From Aliivibrio salmonicida LFI1238 (GTDB lineage Bacteria > Pseudomonadota > Gammaproteobacteria > Enterobacterales > Vibrionaceae), in assembly GCF_000196495.1 (NCBI RefSeq), contig NC_011313.1:186001-250000 (forward strand): a stretch of 64,000 bases of DNA, in the 5' to 3' direction. Under the pieces are notes generated by a model. It saw nothing but the letters and a program-made list of their open reading frames with translations. It was not told the DNA's origin and made no database searches. Position numbers and translations under genes: made by a program. Positions 1-7,963 of the stretch are shown one piece after another (positions within the stretch are counted from its first letter, which is position 1; every line of letters starts with the position of its first letter).

Positions 1-2
1 CC

Positions 3-137
3 ATTTGGCGTAAATTGAGTTTTCATAAACACACCTTGCGTTTACCCACTTCAATTGAAGTGAGTATTGAAATTGAATCTTTAGCTCAATTATTAGTAAG
101 AAAAGGGACAATTTTAGGACTATCATTCAGCGATTAG
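3..137 (+). CDS. 3' end of an unidentified gene (partial, cut by window edge)
   Basis: One plus-strand frame is open from the window edge for 44 codons and ends in TAG at 135-137. It encodes a fairly hydrophilic tail with the pattern SIEVSIEIESLAQLL. It is tail-to-tail with cyoE, so a gene ending here is plausible, but too little is visible to assign a family and chance openness cannot be excluded. Confidence 0.3.
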   Translation: MWRKLSFHKHTLRLPTSIEVSIEIESLAQLLVRKGTILGLSFSD

Positions 138-143
138 GATCTC

Positions 144-170
144 AATGAATGAATGAATGAATGAATGAAT
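144..170. repeat. Tetranucleotide microsatellite (AATG)n
   Basis: AATG is repeated perfectly for about 6.75 units. The tract lies just after the stop codon of the partial plus-strand gene and 14 bases before the cyoE stop, so it is intergenic between convergent genes. Such tracts are prone to slipped-strand length change. Here it would alter spacing or a 3' UTR rather than a reading frame. Confidence 0.85.
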
Positions 171-184
171 AGTTAACCCATTGA

Positions 185-1057
185 TTAAAATGTAATACTG
201 AAAGGAAGTAACTCAATACCCAACACAGTACTAAAAGCGGTAATCGCCAATAATGAGGTCTTAAATACCGATTTAGACCATTGAACATAGTTAGACTCAT
301 CCATATTTCTGTACGTCACTTTAAACCAACCATAACAAGAGATCGCAACAACGGCTAAATACTCATACCCAGTATGTCCAAAAGCATATAAGCCAAGTGC
401 AACAACAGAAAAAACCAGCACATAAATCATAATATGTTGACGTGCTTTTTGAATGCCTTTTACCAATGGCAGTACCGGAATATTGGCTTGTTGGTAATCT
501 TTCATTCTAAACATCGCAATGGCATAAGAATGCGGCATTTGCCATAAACAGAATAAACCAAACAGCAACACGGCTTCTAAACTGAGGTAGTTAGTCACCG
601 CTAAGTAACCAACTAACGGTGGGATCGCCCCCGATACACTGCCAACAAGTGTGCCGTATACCGAGGTACGTTTGTACCACATCGTGTAAAAGAATACGTA
701 GAATACATAACCTAACAATACCATGACCGCCGACAAAGGATTGGCCATTTTATACAATAAGCCCGTTCCAATCAGTAGCATTATAATCGCAAATAAAAAA
801 GCGAACTCTATATTGATTGAACCTGTCACTATAGCTCGATTACGAGTGCGCGACATTTTAGCATCGATATCTCGATCAAAAATATTATTCACCACACAAC
901 CTGACGCAATAACTAAAGCAACGCCTAACATAGTATAAACAAGCAATGACAAAGTAATTGATTCAGATTTAGCCGCTAGAAAATAACCGGCTAATACCGA
1001 AATTAAGTTACCCATGATAATGCCGGGCTTGGTCAGTGATACGTATTCTTTAAACAT
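185..1057 (-). CDS. cyoE: Protoheme IX farnesyltransferase (heme O synthase)
   Basis: This is a UbiA-superfamily prenyltransferase of the inner membrane. It transfers a farnesyl group from farnesyl diphosphate to heme b, giving the heme O used by the bo3 oxidase encoded upstream. The 290-residue protein has the family's usual length and is almost entirely hydrophobic, with several membrane segments. The Asp-rich prenyl-diphosphate site is seen as NNIFDRDID at residues 57-65, with Asp61 and Asp65 spaced as expected, followed by SRTRNR. It is the last gene of the cyoABCDE operon, 8 bases after the cyoD stop. No lesion is visible. Confidence 0.96.
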   Translation of the reverse strand: MFKEYVSLTKPGIIMGNLISVLAGYFLAAKSESITLSLLVYTMLGVALVIASGCVVNNIFDRDIDAKMSRTRNRAIVTGSINIEFAFLFAIIMLLIGTGLLYKMANPLSAVMVLLGYVFYVFFYTMWYKRTSVYGTLVGSVSGAIPPLVGYLAVTNYLSLEAVLLFGLFCLWQMPHSYAIAMFRMKDYQQANIPVLPLVKGIQKARQHIMIYVLVFSVVALGLYAFGHTGYEYLAVVAISCYGWFKVTYRNMDESNYVQWSKSVFKTSLLAITAFSTVLGIELLPFSITF

Positions 1058-1065
1058 ATCCGGCC

Positions 1066-1395
1066 CTACATCATCATATTGTTATTAAGGTTCCACATGA
1101 TCCAAATAGAACCTGCAATCACAATAAACACAATAACGGCAGTAAACACAAAAGACAGCATATTAAAGCGCCCTTTTTCTGTGCTATCCATATGAAGGAA
1201 ATAAAATAAATGTACCACTAACTGTGCTATTGCTGAGAGAATCAAAACAACAATAGTCACCTCACGAGATAAAACCCCAGTGTAGGCAAAGTAAAATGGG
1301 ATCATAGTTAAGATAAGAGAAGCAATAAAACCAGTAATATAACCTTTTGCCCCTAAATCTTGCTGATCACTGCCCGATACAAATTGATTAGCCAT
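1066..1395 (-). CDS. cyoD: Cytochrome bo3 ubiquinol oxidase subunit IV
   Basis: Small three-helix subunit of the bo3 quinol oxidase, thought to help assembly and stability of the CuB site in subunit I. I start it at the ATG giving MANQFVSGSDQ (109 residues, the family length). A longer frame extends 27 codons upstream, but that stretch lies inside cyoC in another frame. The chosen ATG overlaps the cyoC stop as TAATG, a typical translational-coupling junction. Three hydrophobic segments follow a short polar N-terminus, with the conserved HLFYFLHM stretch in the middle. Confidence 0.95.
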   Translation of the reverse strand: MANQFVSGSDQQDLGAKGYITGFIASLILTMIPFYFAYTGVLSREVTIVVLILSAIAQLVVHLFYFLHMDSTEKGRFNMLSFVFTAVIVFIVIAGSIWIMWNLNNNMMM

Positions 1396-2003
1396 TAGAT
1401 AACCCCCAACAAATACACAATCGTAAACACACAAATCCATACAATATCTAAGAAATGCCAGAATAAACTTAGGCAATAAAAGCGCCCTTTCATCAAGTCA
1501 TTCAAACCTTTGGTATTTAGTTGGAAGTAACACACACTTAACCAAATCAAACCGAAAGTAACATGTAAACCGTGAGTCCCCACTAAGGTAAAGAAGGCCG
1601 ATAAAAACGCACTACGCTGTGGTCCAAACCCTTCTCCAATCAAGTGATTAAACTCATACACTTCCATTGAAATAAAACCTAAACCAAGCAGCGCTGTAAT
1701 TAATAACCAACGTTTTAAGCCTGCTAGATCTTCGCGTTTCATTGCAATAATACCGAAACCAAACGTAATACTACTAAGCAGTAATAACATGGTTTCAACA
1801 AACACGAATGGCAGTTCAAAAATGTCTTTTCCGCTTGGCCCACCGGCAGTGGCGTTAACAAGCACTGCATAAGTGGCAAATAAAGAGCCAAACAAAATGC
1901 AGTCGCTCATTAAGTAAATCCAAAAACCATATTGCTTCATTTCATTCGCATCGTGATGATCATGATCATCATGTTTATGCTCAGCCGTTGGATTAGCGTA
2001 CAT
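1395..2003 (-). CDS. cyoC: Cytochrome bo3 ubiquinol oxidase subunit III
   Basis: Five-helix subunit III of the heme-copper quinol oxidase, 202 residues as usual for the family. The N-terminal tail is rich in His and Asp (residues 9-18: H, K, H, D, D, H, D, H, H, D), a feature shared with the E. coli protein. It is followed by GFWIYLMSDCILFGSLFATY, which opens the first helix and is strongly conserved. It overlaps the end of cyoB by 11 bases and couples to cyoD by a TAATG junction. It appears intact although cyoB upstream is frameshifted. Confidence 0.95.
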   Translation of the reverse strand: MYANPTAEHKHDDHDHHDANEMKQYGFWIYLMSDCILFGSLFATYAVLVNATAGGPSGKDIFELPFVFVETMLLLLSSITFGFGIIAMKREDLAGLKRWLLITALLGLGFISMEVYEFNHLIGEGFGPQRSAFLSAFFTLVGTHGLHVTFGLIWLSVCYFQLNTKGLNDLMKGRFYCLSLFWHFLDIVWICVFTIVYLLGVI

Positions 2004-4036
2004 AATCTACCTCCATATCTTCATCATCGGCATGTGTATTTTGTTGTTTTGCTTTTCTTAATTTGGCTTTATTGGCTTCTTCAATTGCCTTAATTTCTTC
2101 AACTGATACGTAATAATCACGATCTTCATTAAAACTATGAACAATCGCGGTAACAATAATTCCGACAAAACCAATAGCCGCTAACCACCAGATATACCAA
2201 ATCATTGCGAAACCAAAAATCAGAGACAGACCCGAGATGTAAATACCCGTCGCCGTATTTTTTGGCATATGGATTGGAGAATATTCTTCTTCAGTACGTA
2301 ATGTAAATTCAACACCCGCTTCACCGCGTTGTTTTTGATACCAAAATGCATCAATTTCATCACCTTTCGGGATTTTCGCAAAATTATAAAACGGCGGTGG
2401 AGACGACGTTGACCATTCTAGAGTTCGAGCATCCCAAGGGTCACCGGTTAAATCTAGATTTTGTTCACGGTCTCGAATACTAACAATGTATTGAGTTACC
2501 TGACACGCAACACCACAGAAGATAACAAAAGTACCAAATGCAGCCACAGCAAGCAGTGGGAAATATTCAGGGTCGATGTGTTGGCTCAAACGACGAGTCA
2601 TTCCCATAAAGCCCAGCGCATAAAGAGGTAAAAACGCCAATAAGAAACCGATGATCCAGCACCAAAATGCACGTTTACCCCATGTTTCATTTAACTTAAA
2701 GCCTGTCGCTTTCGGGAACCAATAACTAACACCAGCGAAACAACCAAAGACGACACCACCGATAATCACATTATGGAAGTGAGCAATCAGAAACACACTG
2801 TTATGTAATACATAGTCAGCACCAGGAACGGCCATTAATACCCCGGTCATTCCACCAACAGTAAAGGTAATGAAAAAACCAATCGTCCATAACATTGGTG
2901 AAGTAAACTCCACACGCCCACGATACATGGTAAATAACCAGTTAAAAATCTTAACCCCTGTCGGTATCGAGATTATCATAGTGGCAATACCAAAGAAGGC
3001 GTTCACATTCGCACCAGAGCCCATGGTAAAGAAGTGATGCAACCACACAACAAATGCAAGAATGGTAATAACCACCGTCGCCCACACCAGTGAAGTGTAA
3101 CCAAACAACTTCTTACGGGAGAACGTAGCCACAACCTCAGAATACACACCGAATATTGGCAAAATAAGAATATAAACTTCTGGGTGTCCCCATGCCCAAA
3201 TTAAATTAATGTACATCATCATGTTACCGCCCATGTCATTGGTAAAGAAATGGGTACCGATGTAACGATCCAATGTAAGTAACGCAATGGTCACAGTTAA
3301 TATTGGAAAAGAGATAATAATCAAGACGTTGGCACACAATGACGCCCAAGTAAATACTGGCATTTTCATCATAGGCATAGAAGGCGCACGCATACGCATA
3401 ATCGTGGTAAAAAAGTTCACTCCAGAAAGCGTTGTACCTATACCAGATATCTGAAGAGCCCAAATCCAGTAATCAACTCCGGTTCCTGGGCTTGCTTTAA
3501 TACCAGAAAGAGGTGGATACGCCAGCCAACCAGTACGTGCAAATTCACCCACACCTAAAGATAGATTGGTTAAGATCACTCCTACCACAAATAACCAAAA
3601 ACTTAAGTTATTTAAATATGGAAATGCAACATCACGTGCACCTATCTGCAGCGGTACCACTATATTCATTAAACCAATGATCATAGGCATCGCTACGAAA
3701 AAAATCATAATCACGCCATGGGCACTAAAGATCTGATCATAATGTTCAGGGGGCAAATACCCCCGCTTCACCAGCAGAAGATAATAATTGCTGGCTCCGC
3801 ATCATAATGGCATCCGAGAAACCACGAATGAGCATAATTAAGGCCACTGCAATATACATGAAACCAATTTTCTTATGGTCAACCGAGGTGAACCACTCCG
3901 ACCATAAATATTGCCATTTACCATAATAAGTAATGGCTGAAACAACGCTAAGTCCCACAATGGCGATTACCGCTAAAGTCACCACGATAATTGGTTCATG
4001 GTATGGCACGCTGCCGAGAGAAAGTCTTCCTAACAT
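1993..4036 (-). pseudogene. cyoB: Cytochrome bo3 oxidase subunit I, frameshifted
   Basis: Subunit I carries heme b, heme o3 and CuB and is the catalytic core of the proton-pumping quinol oxidase. Two overlapping frames together give the full protein of about 660 residues. The first covers 4036 to 3746 (96 residues, from MLGRLSLGSVPYHEP to SSAGEAGVFAP, then TGA). The second resumes as GYLPPEHYDQIFSAHGV and runs to 1993. The lesion is one extra G on the coding strand in a five-G run (plus-strand C run 3760-3764); with four Gs the protein reads GEAGYLPPEHYD as in other CyoB proteins. The rest is undamaged, including the WGHPEVY and HHFF copper-ligand motifs and HFHNVIIGG. Either a recent inactivation or a homopolymer read error is possible. 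Confidence 0.93.
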
Positions 4037-4045
4037 ACTAATTTC

Positions 4046-4969
4046 CTATTCTTTGCTATTTGCCATGTCCATATGATGTTCTTTACCCATGCTTTTCTCG
4101 CTTGAATTTAAAGAACCCCTATATTGTTTCACCACATCAGAAAACAAATGGTCTGGAACACTAGAATAATAAGTCACGGGCACGTTTTCACTTGGCTTTG
4201 CCAGTTCACGATACGCATCAAAATCGCTCATCACTAACGCACCGTCTTTGTGTTTCAAGCTCTTAGCCCATTCCCCAAATTCCTTACGAGTTTCTGTAAC
4301 ATGCGCAGTAAATTTCATACCGGAGAAACCAGCACCGCTATAACTAGCAGAGATCCCTTTATAATCATTCGCTTCATTAGCAATTAAATGAACTTTCGTC
4401 ATCATTCCGGGCATCGCATAGATTTGACTGCCCAAACGAGGAATAAAGAATGAATTCATAATATTATCTGATGTGACTTTAAACTGAACCGGAACGTCTT
4501 TTGGAAAAACGACATAATTCAATGTTGCAATGCCTTGTTCTGGATAGATAAATAACCATTTCCAATCCAGTGATATCACTTCTATTGTCATTGGTTTTAC
4601 ATCGCTAACTAATGGCTTAGATTGCTCTAATTCATGCGTAGTGCGCCATGTAATAATGCCTAAAATAACAATGATAATGATCGGTACAGCCCAAACAATC
4701 ACTTCAACTTTAGTAGAGTGTGCCCATTCTGGTTCGTACTTTGCTTCTGTATTCGATGAGCGGTATTTATAAGAAAAATAAACCGTCATCAAAATCACCG
4801 GAATAACGACAATCAACATTAATAACAGTGCAGTGATAATGAGTTCTTTTTCTTGAATACCAACAATCCCTTTAGGATCAAGTAATGCAGAGTTACATCC
4901 TGATATAAACAGAATTGAGCCTAGCAATCCTCCTCGTGACAGAATATTTTTATATTTTAAGACTTCCAT
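4046..4969 (-). CDS. cyoA: Cytochrome bo3 ubiquinol oxidase subunit II (lipoprotein)
   Basis: Subunit II of the quinol oxidase; quinol-type subunits lack the CuA site. The start region is a type II signal peptide with lipobox FISGC, so the mature protein is lipidated on that cysteine. Two transmembrane segments (LIITALLLMLIVVIPVILM and VIVWAVPIIIIVILGII) are followed by a periplasmic cupredoxin-like domain with DWKWLFIYPEQGIA and NSFFIPRLGSQIYAMPGM. I chose the ATG start at 4969. An in-frame TTG four codons upstream (4981) would give an N-terminus MRLRM, resembling the MRLR of E. coli CyoA, so that start is a real alternative. It is the first gene of the operon, 9 bases before cyoB. Confidence 0.94.
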   Translation of the reverse strand: MEVLKYKNILSRGGLLGSILFISGCNSALLDPKGIVGIQEKELIITALLLMLIVVIPVILMTVYFSYKYRSSNTEAKYEPEWAHSTKVEVIVWAVPIIIIVILGIITWRTTHELEQSKPLVSDVKPMTIEVISLDWKWLFIYPEQGIATLNYVVFPKDVPVQFKVTSDNIMNSFFIPRLGSQIYAMPGMMTKVHLIANEANDYKGISASYSGAGFSGMKFTAHVTETRKEFGEWAKSLKHKDGALVMSDFDAYRELAKPSENVPVTYYSSVPDHLFSDVVKQYRGSLNSSEKSMGKEHHMDMANSKE

Positions 4970-5191
4970 TCTCAATCTCAATATTAAAAGTTGAAGACAT
5001 ATCTATATGTTACTCGCTTCAATGAAAATCTAATTTTTAGCTATAAATATCAAGTTTAAACGCTATTTTCGACGGTTCATTCCCTCTATCTAAAGTAACC
5101 ATAACCGTTTATAAATTTGCATCAAAAAAGTTCAACATAAATAATAGTTATTACGAACACGCACACAAAAGTGTAACAGCTCGAAATTAAA

Positions 5192-5208
5192 TGTAACATT
5201 ATGTTACA
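5192..5208. promoter_or_regulatory. Operator-like palindrome TGTAACA-N3-TGTTACA
   Basis: A perfect 7-bp inverted repeat with a 3-bp spacer lies about 220 bases upstream of cyoA. A partial copy of the half-site (GTGTAACAG) occurs about 20 bases to the left. The symmetry is that of a dimeric repressor or activator site. I do not assign a regulator; the pattern does not match the FNR consensus. Confidence 0.45.
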
Positions 5209-5258
5209 ACTAAAAACAAGTTTGATTAATGGTATACCTGTCTATATTTGTTGGTGAT

Positions 5259-5282
5259 AACGCTTTTAAAAAGCGTTTTTTT
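5259..5282 (+). terminator. Rho-independent terminator-like hairpin without an upstream gene
   Basis: AACGCTT and AAGCGTT form a 7-bp stem with a 5-base loop, followed by seven T residues on the plus strand. The only plus-strand sequence before it is the cyo upstream region, so it would end a short transcript such as an unannotated small RNA, or block antisense readthrough. Confidence 0.5.
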
Positions 5283-5626
5283 ATAGTTAAAGAAGATTAA
5301 TATTCGTCAAAATCTGTAATATATGCATTTAATACAGACTAATATTAAGGTGAAAACTTGATATAATTAAAAACAAACACGGGCGTTAAATTGATATATT
5401 AGTGATATTTTTCAAGTATCTCCTGACAACTCTCAAGGAAGCACTTAACTCGATTAAGTAAAGTCTTCATCGATGACTTTATTCAGTTTTGTCGTACCCA
5501 TCAAAAAGGTGACGCTCTGTTTAATATTTCGCTATAGATATAAACTAAAATCGGGGGTTGCTCACACTTTTACGTTAATTCGTACAGTATAAAGAATATA
5601 CAGATGCGAATTTAAAGGGAGAGTCA

Positions 5627-6361
5627 GTGAACGCCATTAAAGCCATGTTAACTGCCATTCTTGGAAGCTTTCGTGATCTTCTCCCAATTATTCTGGTCAT
5701 CGCTTTCTTCCAACTCGTGGTATTACAAGAGCCCCTACCAAACCTTGGTTCTATTCTCTTTGGTTTGCTGCTTGTTGTATTGGGTTTAACCTTTTTTATC
5801 TTCGGTCTAGAAATGGGGTTATTTCCCATTGGCGAGTCGATGGCACACGCTTTTGCTAGAAAAGGCAGCGTGGCTTGGTTATTACTGTTCTCTTTTTGTT
5901 TGGGGTTTGGAACCACCATTGCCGAACCCGCCCTCACCGCTGTTGCAGCAGAGGCGGCTGAAGTCGCCGCAGAAGGAGGTATGATCCCGCACACAGAAGA
6001 TGAAATGGACCATTATGCCAATGGGTTGCGATTAACCGTTGCTCTCTCTGTTGGCTTTGCCATAGTCATTGGGGTGTTACGGATTTTAAAAGGCTGGCCA
6101 ATTCATATCATGATCATTGGGGGTTACATCACGGTGGTTGCCCTTACTTGGTTTGCCCCTGAAAACATCATCGGCATTGCTTATGATTCTGGCGGCGTCA
6201 CAACATCCACAATTACTGTCCCCTTAGTTACCGCGCTTGGTGTCGGATTAGCCTCAACCATTAAAGGCCGCAGCCCGATGTTAGATGGGTTTGGGCTCAT
6301 TGCTTTTGCTTCATTGCTCCCTATGATTTTTGTCATGATATACGGGATGGTATTAGCATGA
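5627..6361 (+). CDS. DUF1538 membrane protein, first subunit (UmpA-like)
   Basis: A 244-residue polytopic inner-membrane protein with about six to seven hydrophobic segments. Family features are FGLEMGLFPIGESM near residue 60, GFGTTIAEPALTAVA near residue 98, and a YDSGGVTTST motif near residue 185 that is repeated in the next gene. Members of DUF1538 occur as adjacent pairs. To my recollection one pair (UmpAB of Halomonas zhaodongensis) behaved as a Na+(Li+,K+)/H+ antiporter, so cation/proton exchange is the best guess. The start is GTG, preceded by a good AAAGGGAGAG ribosome-binding site. Its stop overlaps the next start as ATGA. Confidence 0.85.
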   Translation: MNAIKAMLTAILGSFRDLLPIILVIAFFQLVVLQEPLPNLGSILFGLLLVVLGLTFFIFGLEMGLFPIGESMAHAFARKGSVAWLLLFSFCLGFGTTIAEPALTAVAAEAAEVAAEGGMIPHTEDEMDHYANGLRLTVALSVGFAIVIGVLRILKGWPIHIMIIGGYITVVALTWFAPENIIGIAYDSGGVTTSTITVPLVTALGVGLASTIKGRSPMLDGFGLIAFASLLPMIFVMIYGMVLA

Positions 6362-7143
6362 ATAATCTCACTCTGTTTATCGATACCTTCCTATCTACCA
6401 TCCGTGACGTATTACCGATTGTGGTGATTATTTTTGACTTTCAATTTGCCGTGTTAAAAAAGCCAATTGCCAATTTACCTAAAGTCATTCTGGGATTCTT
6501 CTATGTGATTTTAGGGTTATCCCTATTTTTAATGGGATTAGAACTCGCGCTATTTCCACTCGGCGAATCAATGGCAACGCAATTAACTGCCCCCGACTTT
6601 ATCTATGAAGGTAAAGATCTATTAATCCAAACGTTTAATTGGGTCGATTATTACTGGGTCTATATTTTTGCGGCGACAATTGGATTTAGTACTACCATTG
6701 CTGAGCCATCCCTCATTGCCGTTGCCATAAAAGCCAACGCAGTATCAGGTGGCAGCATTAGCGTTAATGGATTAAGAATTGCGGTTGCTCTGGGTGTCGC
6801 TTTTGGTATATCGCTGGGCAGTTATCGTATTGTTGTGGGTGATCCAATTCATTATTACATCATGGTCGGTTATGTGATTGTTGTTATTCAAACCTTTTAT
6901 GCCCCTAAAATGATAATTCCACTGGCGTACGATTCTGGCGGTGTAACAACCTCTACAGTAACCGTACCTTTAGTTACCGCGCTTGGGCTTGGGCTGGCCT
7001 CTACCGTTCCCGGAAGAAACCCGATGATTGATGGCTTTGGGTTAATCGCCTTTGCCAGTTTGTTCCCCATAATTTCAGTAATGGCTTATGCACAGATCAG
7101 TGCCTATAGAAACCGATCAAAAAATACCGAATTAATCGATTAA
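6358..7143 (+). CDS. DUF1538 membrane protein, second subunit (UmpB-like)
   Basis: A 261-residue paralogue of the preceding protein with the same landmarks in the same order: MGLELALFPLGESM, GFSTTIAEPSLIAVA, and YDSGGVTTSTVTVPLVTALG. The conserved GGVTT and TTIAEP motifs lie within hydrophobic stretches, as expected for a transport pathway. It is translationally coupled to the first subunit by a 4-base overlap, which suggests a heteromeric complex. It differs by an insertion of about 20 residues (YEGKDLLIQTFNWVDYY) before the TTIAEP helix. An antiporter role is inferred from family knowledge. Confidence 0.85.
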   Translation: MNNLTLFIDTFLSTIRDVLPIVVIIFDFQFAVLKKPIANLPKVILGFFYVILGLSLFLMGLELALFPLGESMATQLTAPDFIYEGKDLLIQTFNWVDYYWVYIFAATIGFSTTIAEPSLIAVAIKANAVSGGSISVNGLRIAVALGVAFGISLGSYRIVVGDPIHYYIMVGYVIVVIQTFYAPKMIIPLAYDSGGVTTSTVTVPLVTALGLGLASTVPGRNPMIDGFGLIAFASLFPIISVMAYAQISAYRNRSKNTELID

Positions 7144-7157
7144 TCAGGAGAAAGCCT

Positions 7158-7508
7158 ATGCGCTTTAAATTGTTACTCGCTTTTGTAGAAGAAAGTAAAA
7201 CAGAGGCAGTTCTTGACGCCGCCCGCAATGCTGGAGCAACCGGTGCAACCGTTATTAATCATGCTCGTGGTGAAGGGTTGAATAAAAAAACCACCTTCTT
7301 TGGGCTTACATTAGAAGTACAAAAGGATGTTTTATTGTTTGTCGTTGAAGAGCACTTAGCACGATCTATCTTAGAAACGATAAATCAAGTCGGAGAATTT
7401 GATACCGAATCAGGCCAAGGCATCGCGATTCAAATCGATATTGAAGACGCCGTTGGGGTCGCTCATCAAGTAGAAACACTCACCAAGGCTGTTGGGGAAA
7501 AACTATGA
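7158..7508 (+). CDS. PII-family (GlnB-like) regulatory protein
   Basis: A 116-residue protein with the PII ferredoxin-like fold pattern: a first strand FKLLLAFVEESKTEAVLDAA, then GATGATVINHARGEGL leading into a T-loop position, and a second repeat KDVLLFVVEEHLARSILETI. The T-loop region (KKTTFFGLTLEV) lacks the uridylylated Tyr of GlnB/GlnK, so this is a divergent PII-like member probably responding to nucleotides rather than to GlnD. It sits 14 bases after the DUF1538 pair with an AGGAG ribosome-binding site and overlaps the CBS gene by 4 bases. Control of the transporter by direct binding is inferred, by analogy with GlnK-AmtB. Confidence 0.83.
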   Translation: MRFKLLLAFVEESKTEAVLDAARNAGATGATVINHARGEGLNKKTTFFGLTLEVQKDVLLFVVEEHLARSILETINQVGEFDTESGQGIAIQIDIEDAVGVAHQVETLTKAVGEKL

Positions 7509-7903
7509 ATAAAATAAAAGTAGAAAACGTCATGTCAAATACTTATGTCATGGTTGATGGGTTAATGACGGTAGCTGAAGGTATTCAACTGGCAAAACAA
7601 AAGCAAGTAAAAGCACTCATTGTAAAAAAACGCGATGAAGAAGATGAATATGGGATTGTTCTGATGAATGACATCGCCAAAAAAGTGCTTGCTCAGAACC
7701 GCCCTACCGATCGCACCAACATTTATGAAATCATGACAAAACCTGCTTTATCCGTCTCTCCGGATATGAACGTAAAATATTGCGCTCGTCTTTTTGAACG
7801 GTTCGGAATTAGTCGTGCTCCGGTGATAAAGCACGGTGAGATAGTTGGCATGGTCAGTTATAACAACATTGTATTAAATGGTATGGCAGAGGTGAATCCC
7901 TAA
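7505..7903 (+). CDS. CBS-domain pair protein
   Basis: A 132-residue cytoplasmic protein made of two CBS motifs: residues about 7-60 (VENVMSNTYVMVDGLMTVAEGIQLA) and about 75-130 (IYEIMTKPALSVSPDMNVKYCARLF, then GISRAPVIKHGEIVGMVSY). Such Bateman modules bind adenine nucleotides and often gate transporters. It starts in an ATGA overlap with the PII-like gene, so all four genes are probably one transcription and translation unit. With the PII-like protein it likely forms the energy- or nucleotide-sensing arm of the DUF1538 system (inference). Confidence 0.87.
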   Translation: MNKIKVENVMSNTYVMVDGLMTVAEGIQLAKQKQVKALIVKKRDEEDEYGIVLMNDIAKKVLAQNRPTDRTNIYEIMTKPALSVSPDMNVKYCARLFERFGISRAPVIKHGEIVGMVSYNNIVLNGMAEVNP

Positions 7904-7919
7904 CCAAAATAGACGCACT

Positions 7920-7960
7920 TCGGTGACTTAAAGACGATGAAAATCTCTAAGCCACCGAAC
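7920..7960. terminator. Long inverted repeat between convergent genes
   Basis: TTCGGTGACTTA (7920-7931) pairs with TAAGCCACCGAA (7949-7960) at 11 of 12 positions plus one G-T pair, around a 17-base loop. It lies between the CBS gene and the convergent DUF3103-like gene. There is no T tract, so it is either a weak bidirectional terminator or an RNA-stabilising hairpin. Confidence 0.5.
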
Positions 7961-7963
7961 CCA

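Larger units (their letters stand above)
4970..5626. other. Divergent intergenic region upstream of cyoA and the DUF1538 cassette
   Basis: About 650 bases without a supported gene lie between two divergent operons, so promoters for both should be here. It holds a perfect spaced palindrome at 5192-5208 and a terminator-like hairpin at 5259-5282, both listed separately. A weaker inverted repeat (AAAGTC ... GACTTT, around 5460-5480) lies nearer the DUF1538 genes. I found no convincing ORF with a ribosome-binding site. Confidence 0.7.

Noticed and set aside
1396..1476. 27-codon extension of cyoD into cyoC
   Set aside because: It lies within cyoC in another frame; the ATG at 1395 gives the family length and a TAATG coupling junction.
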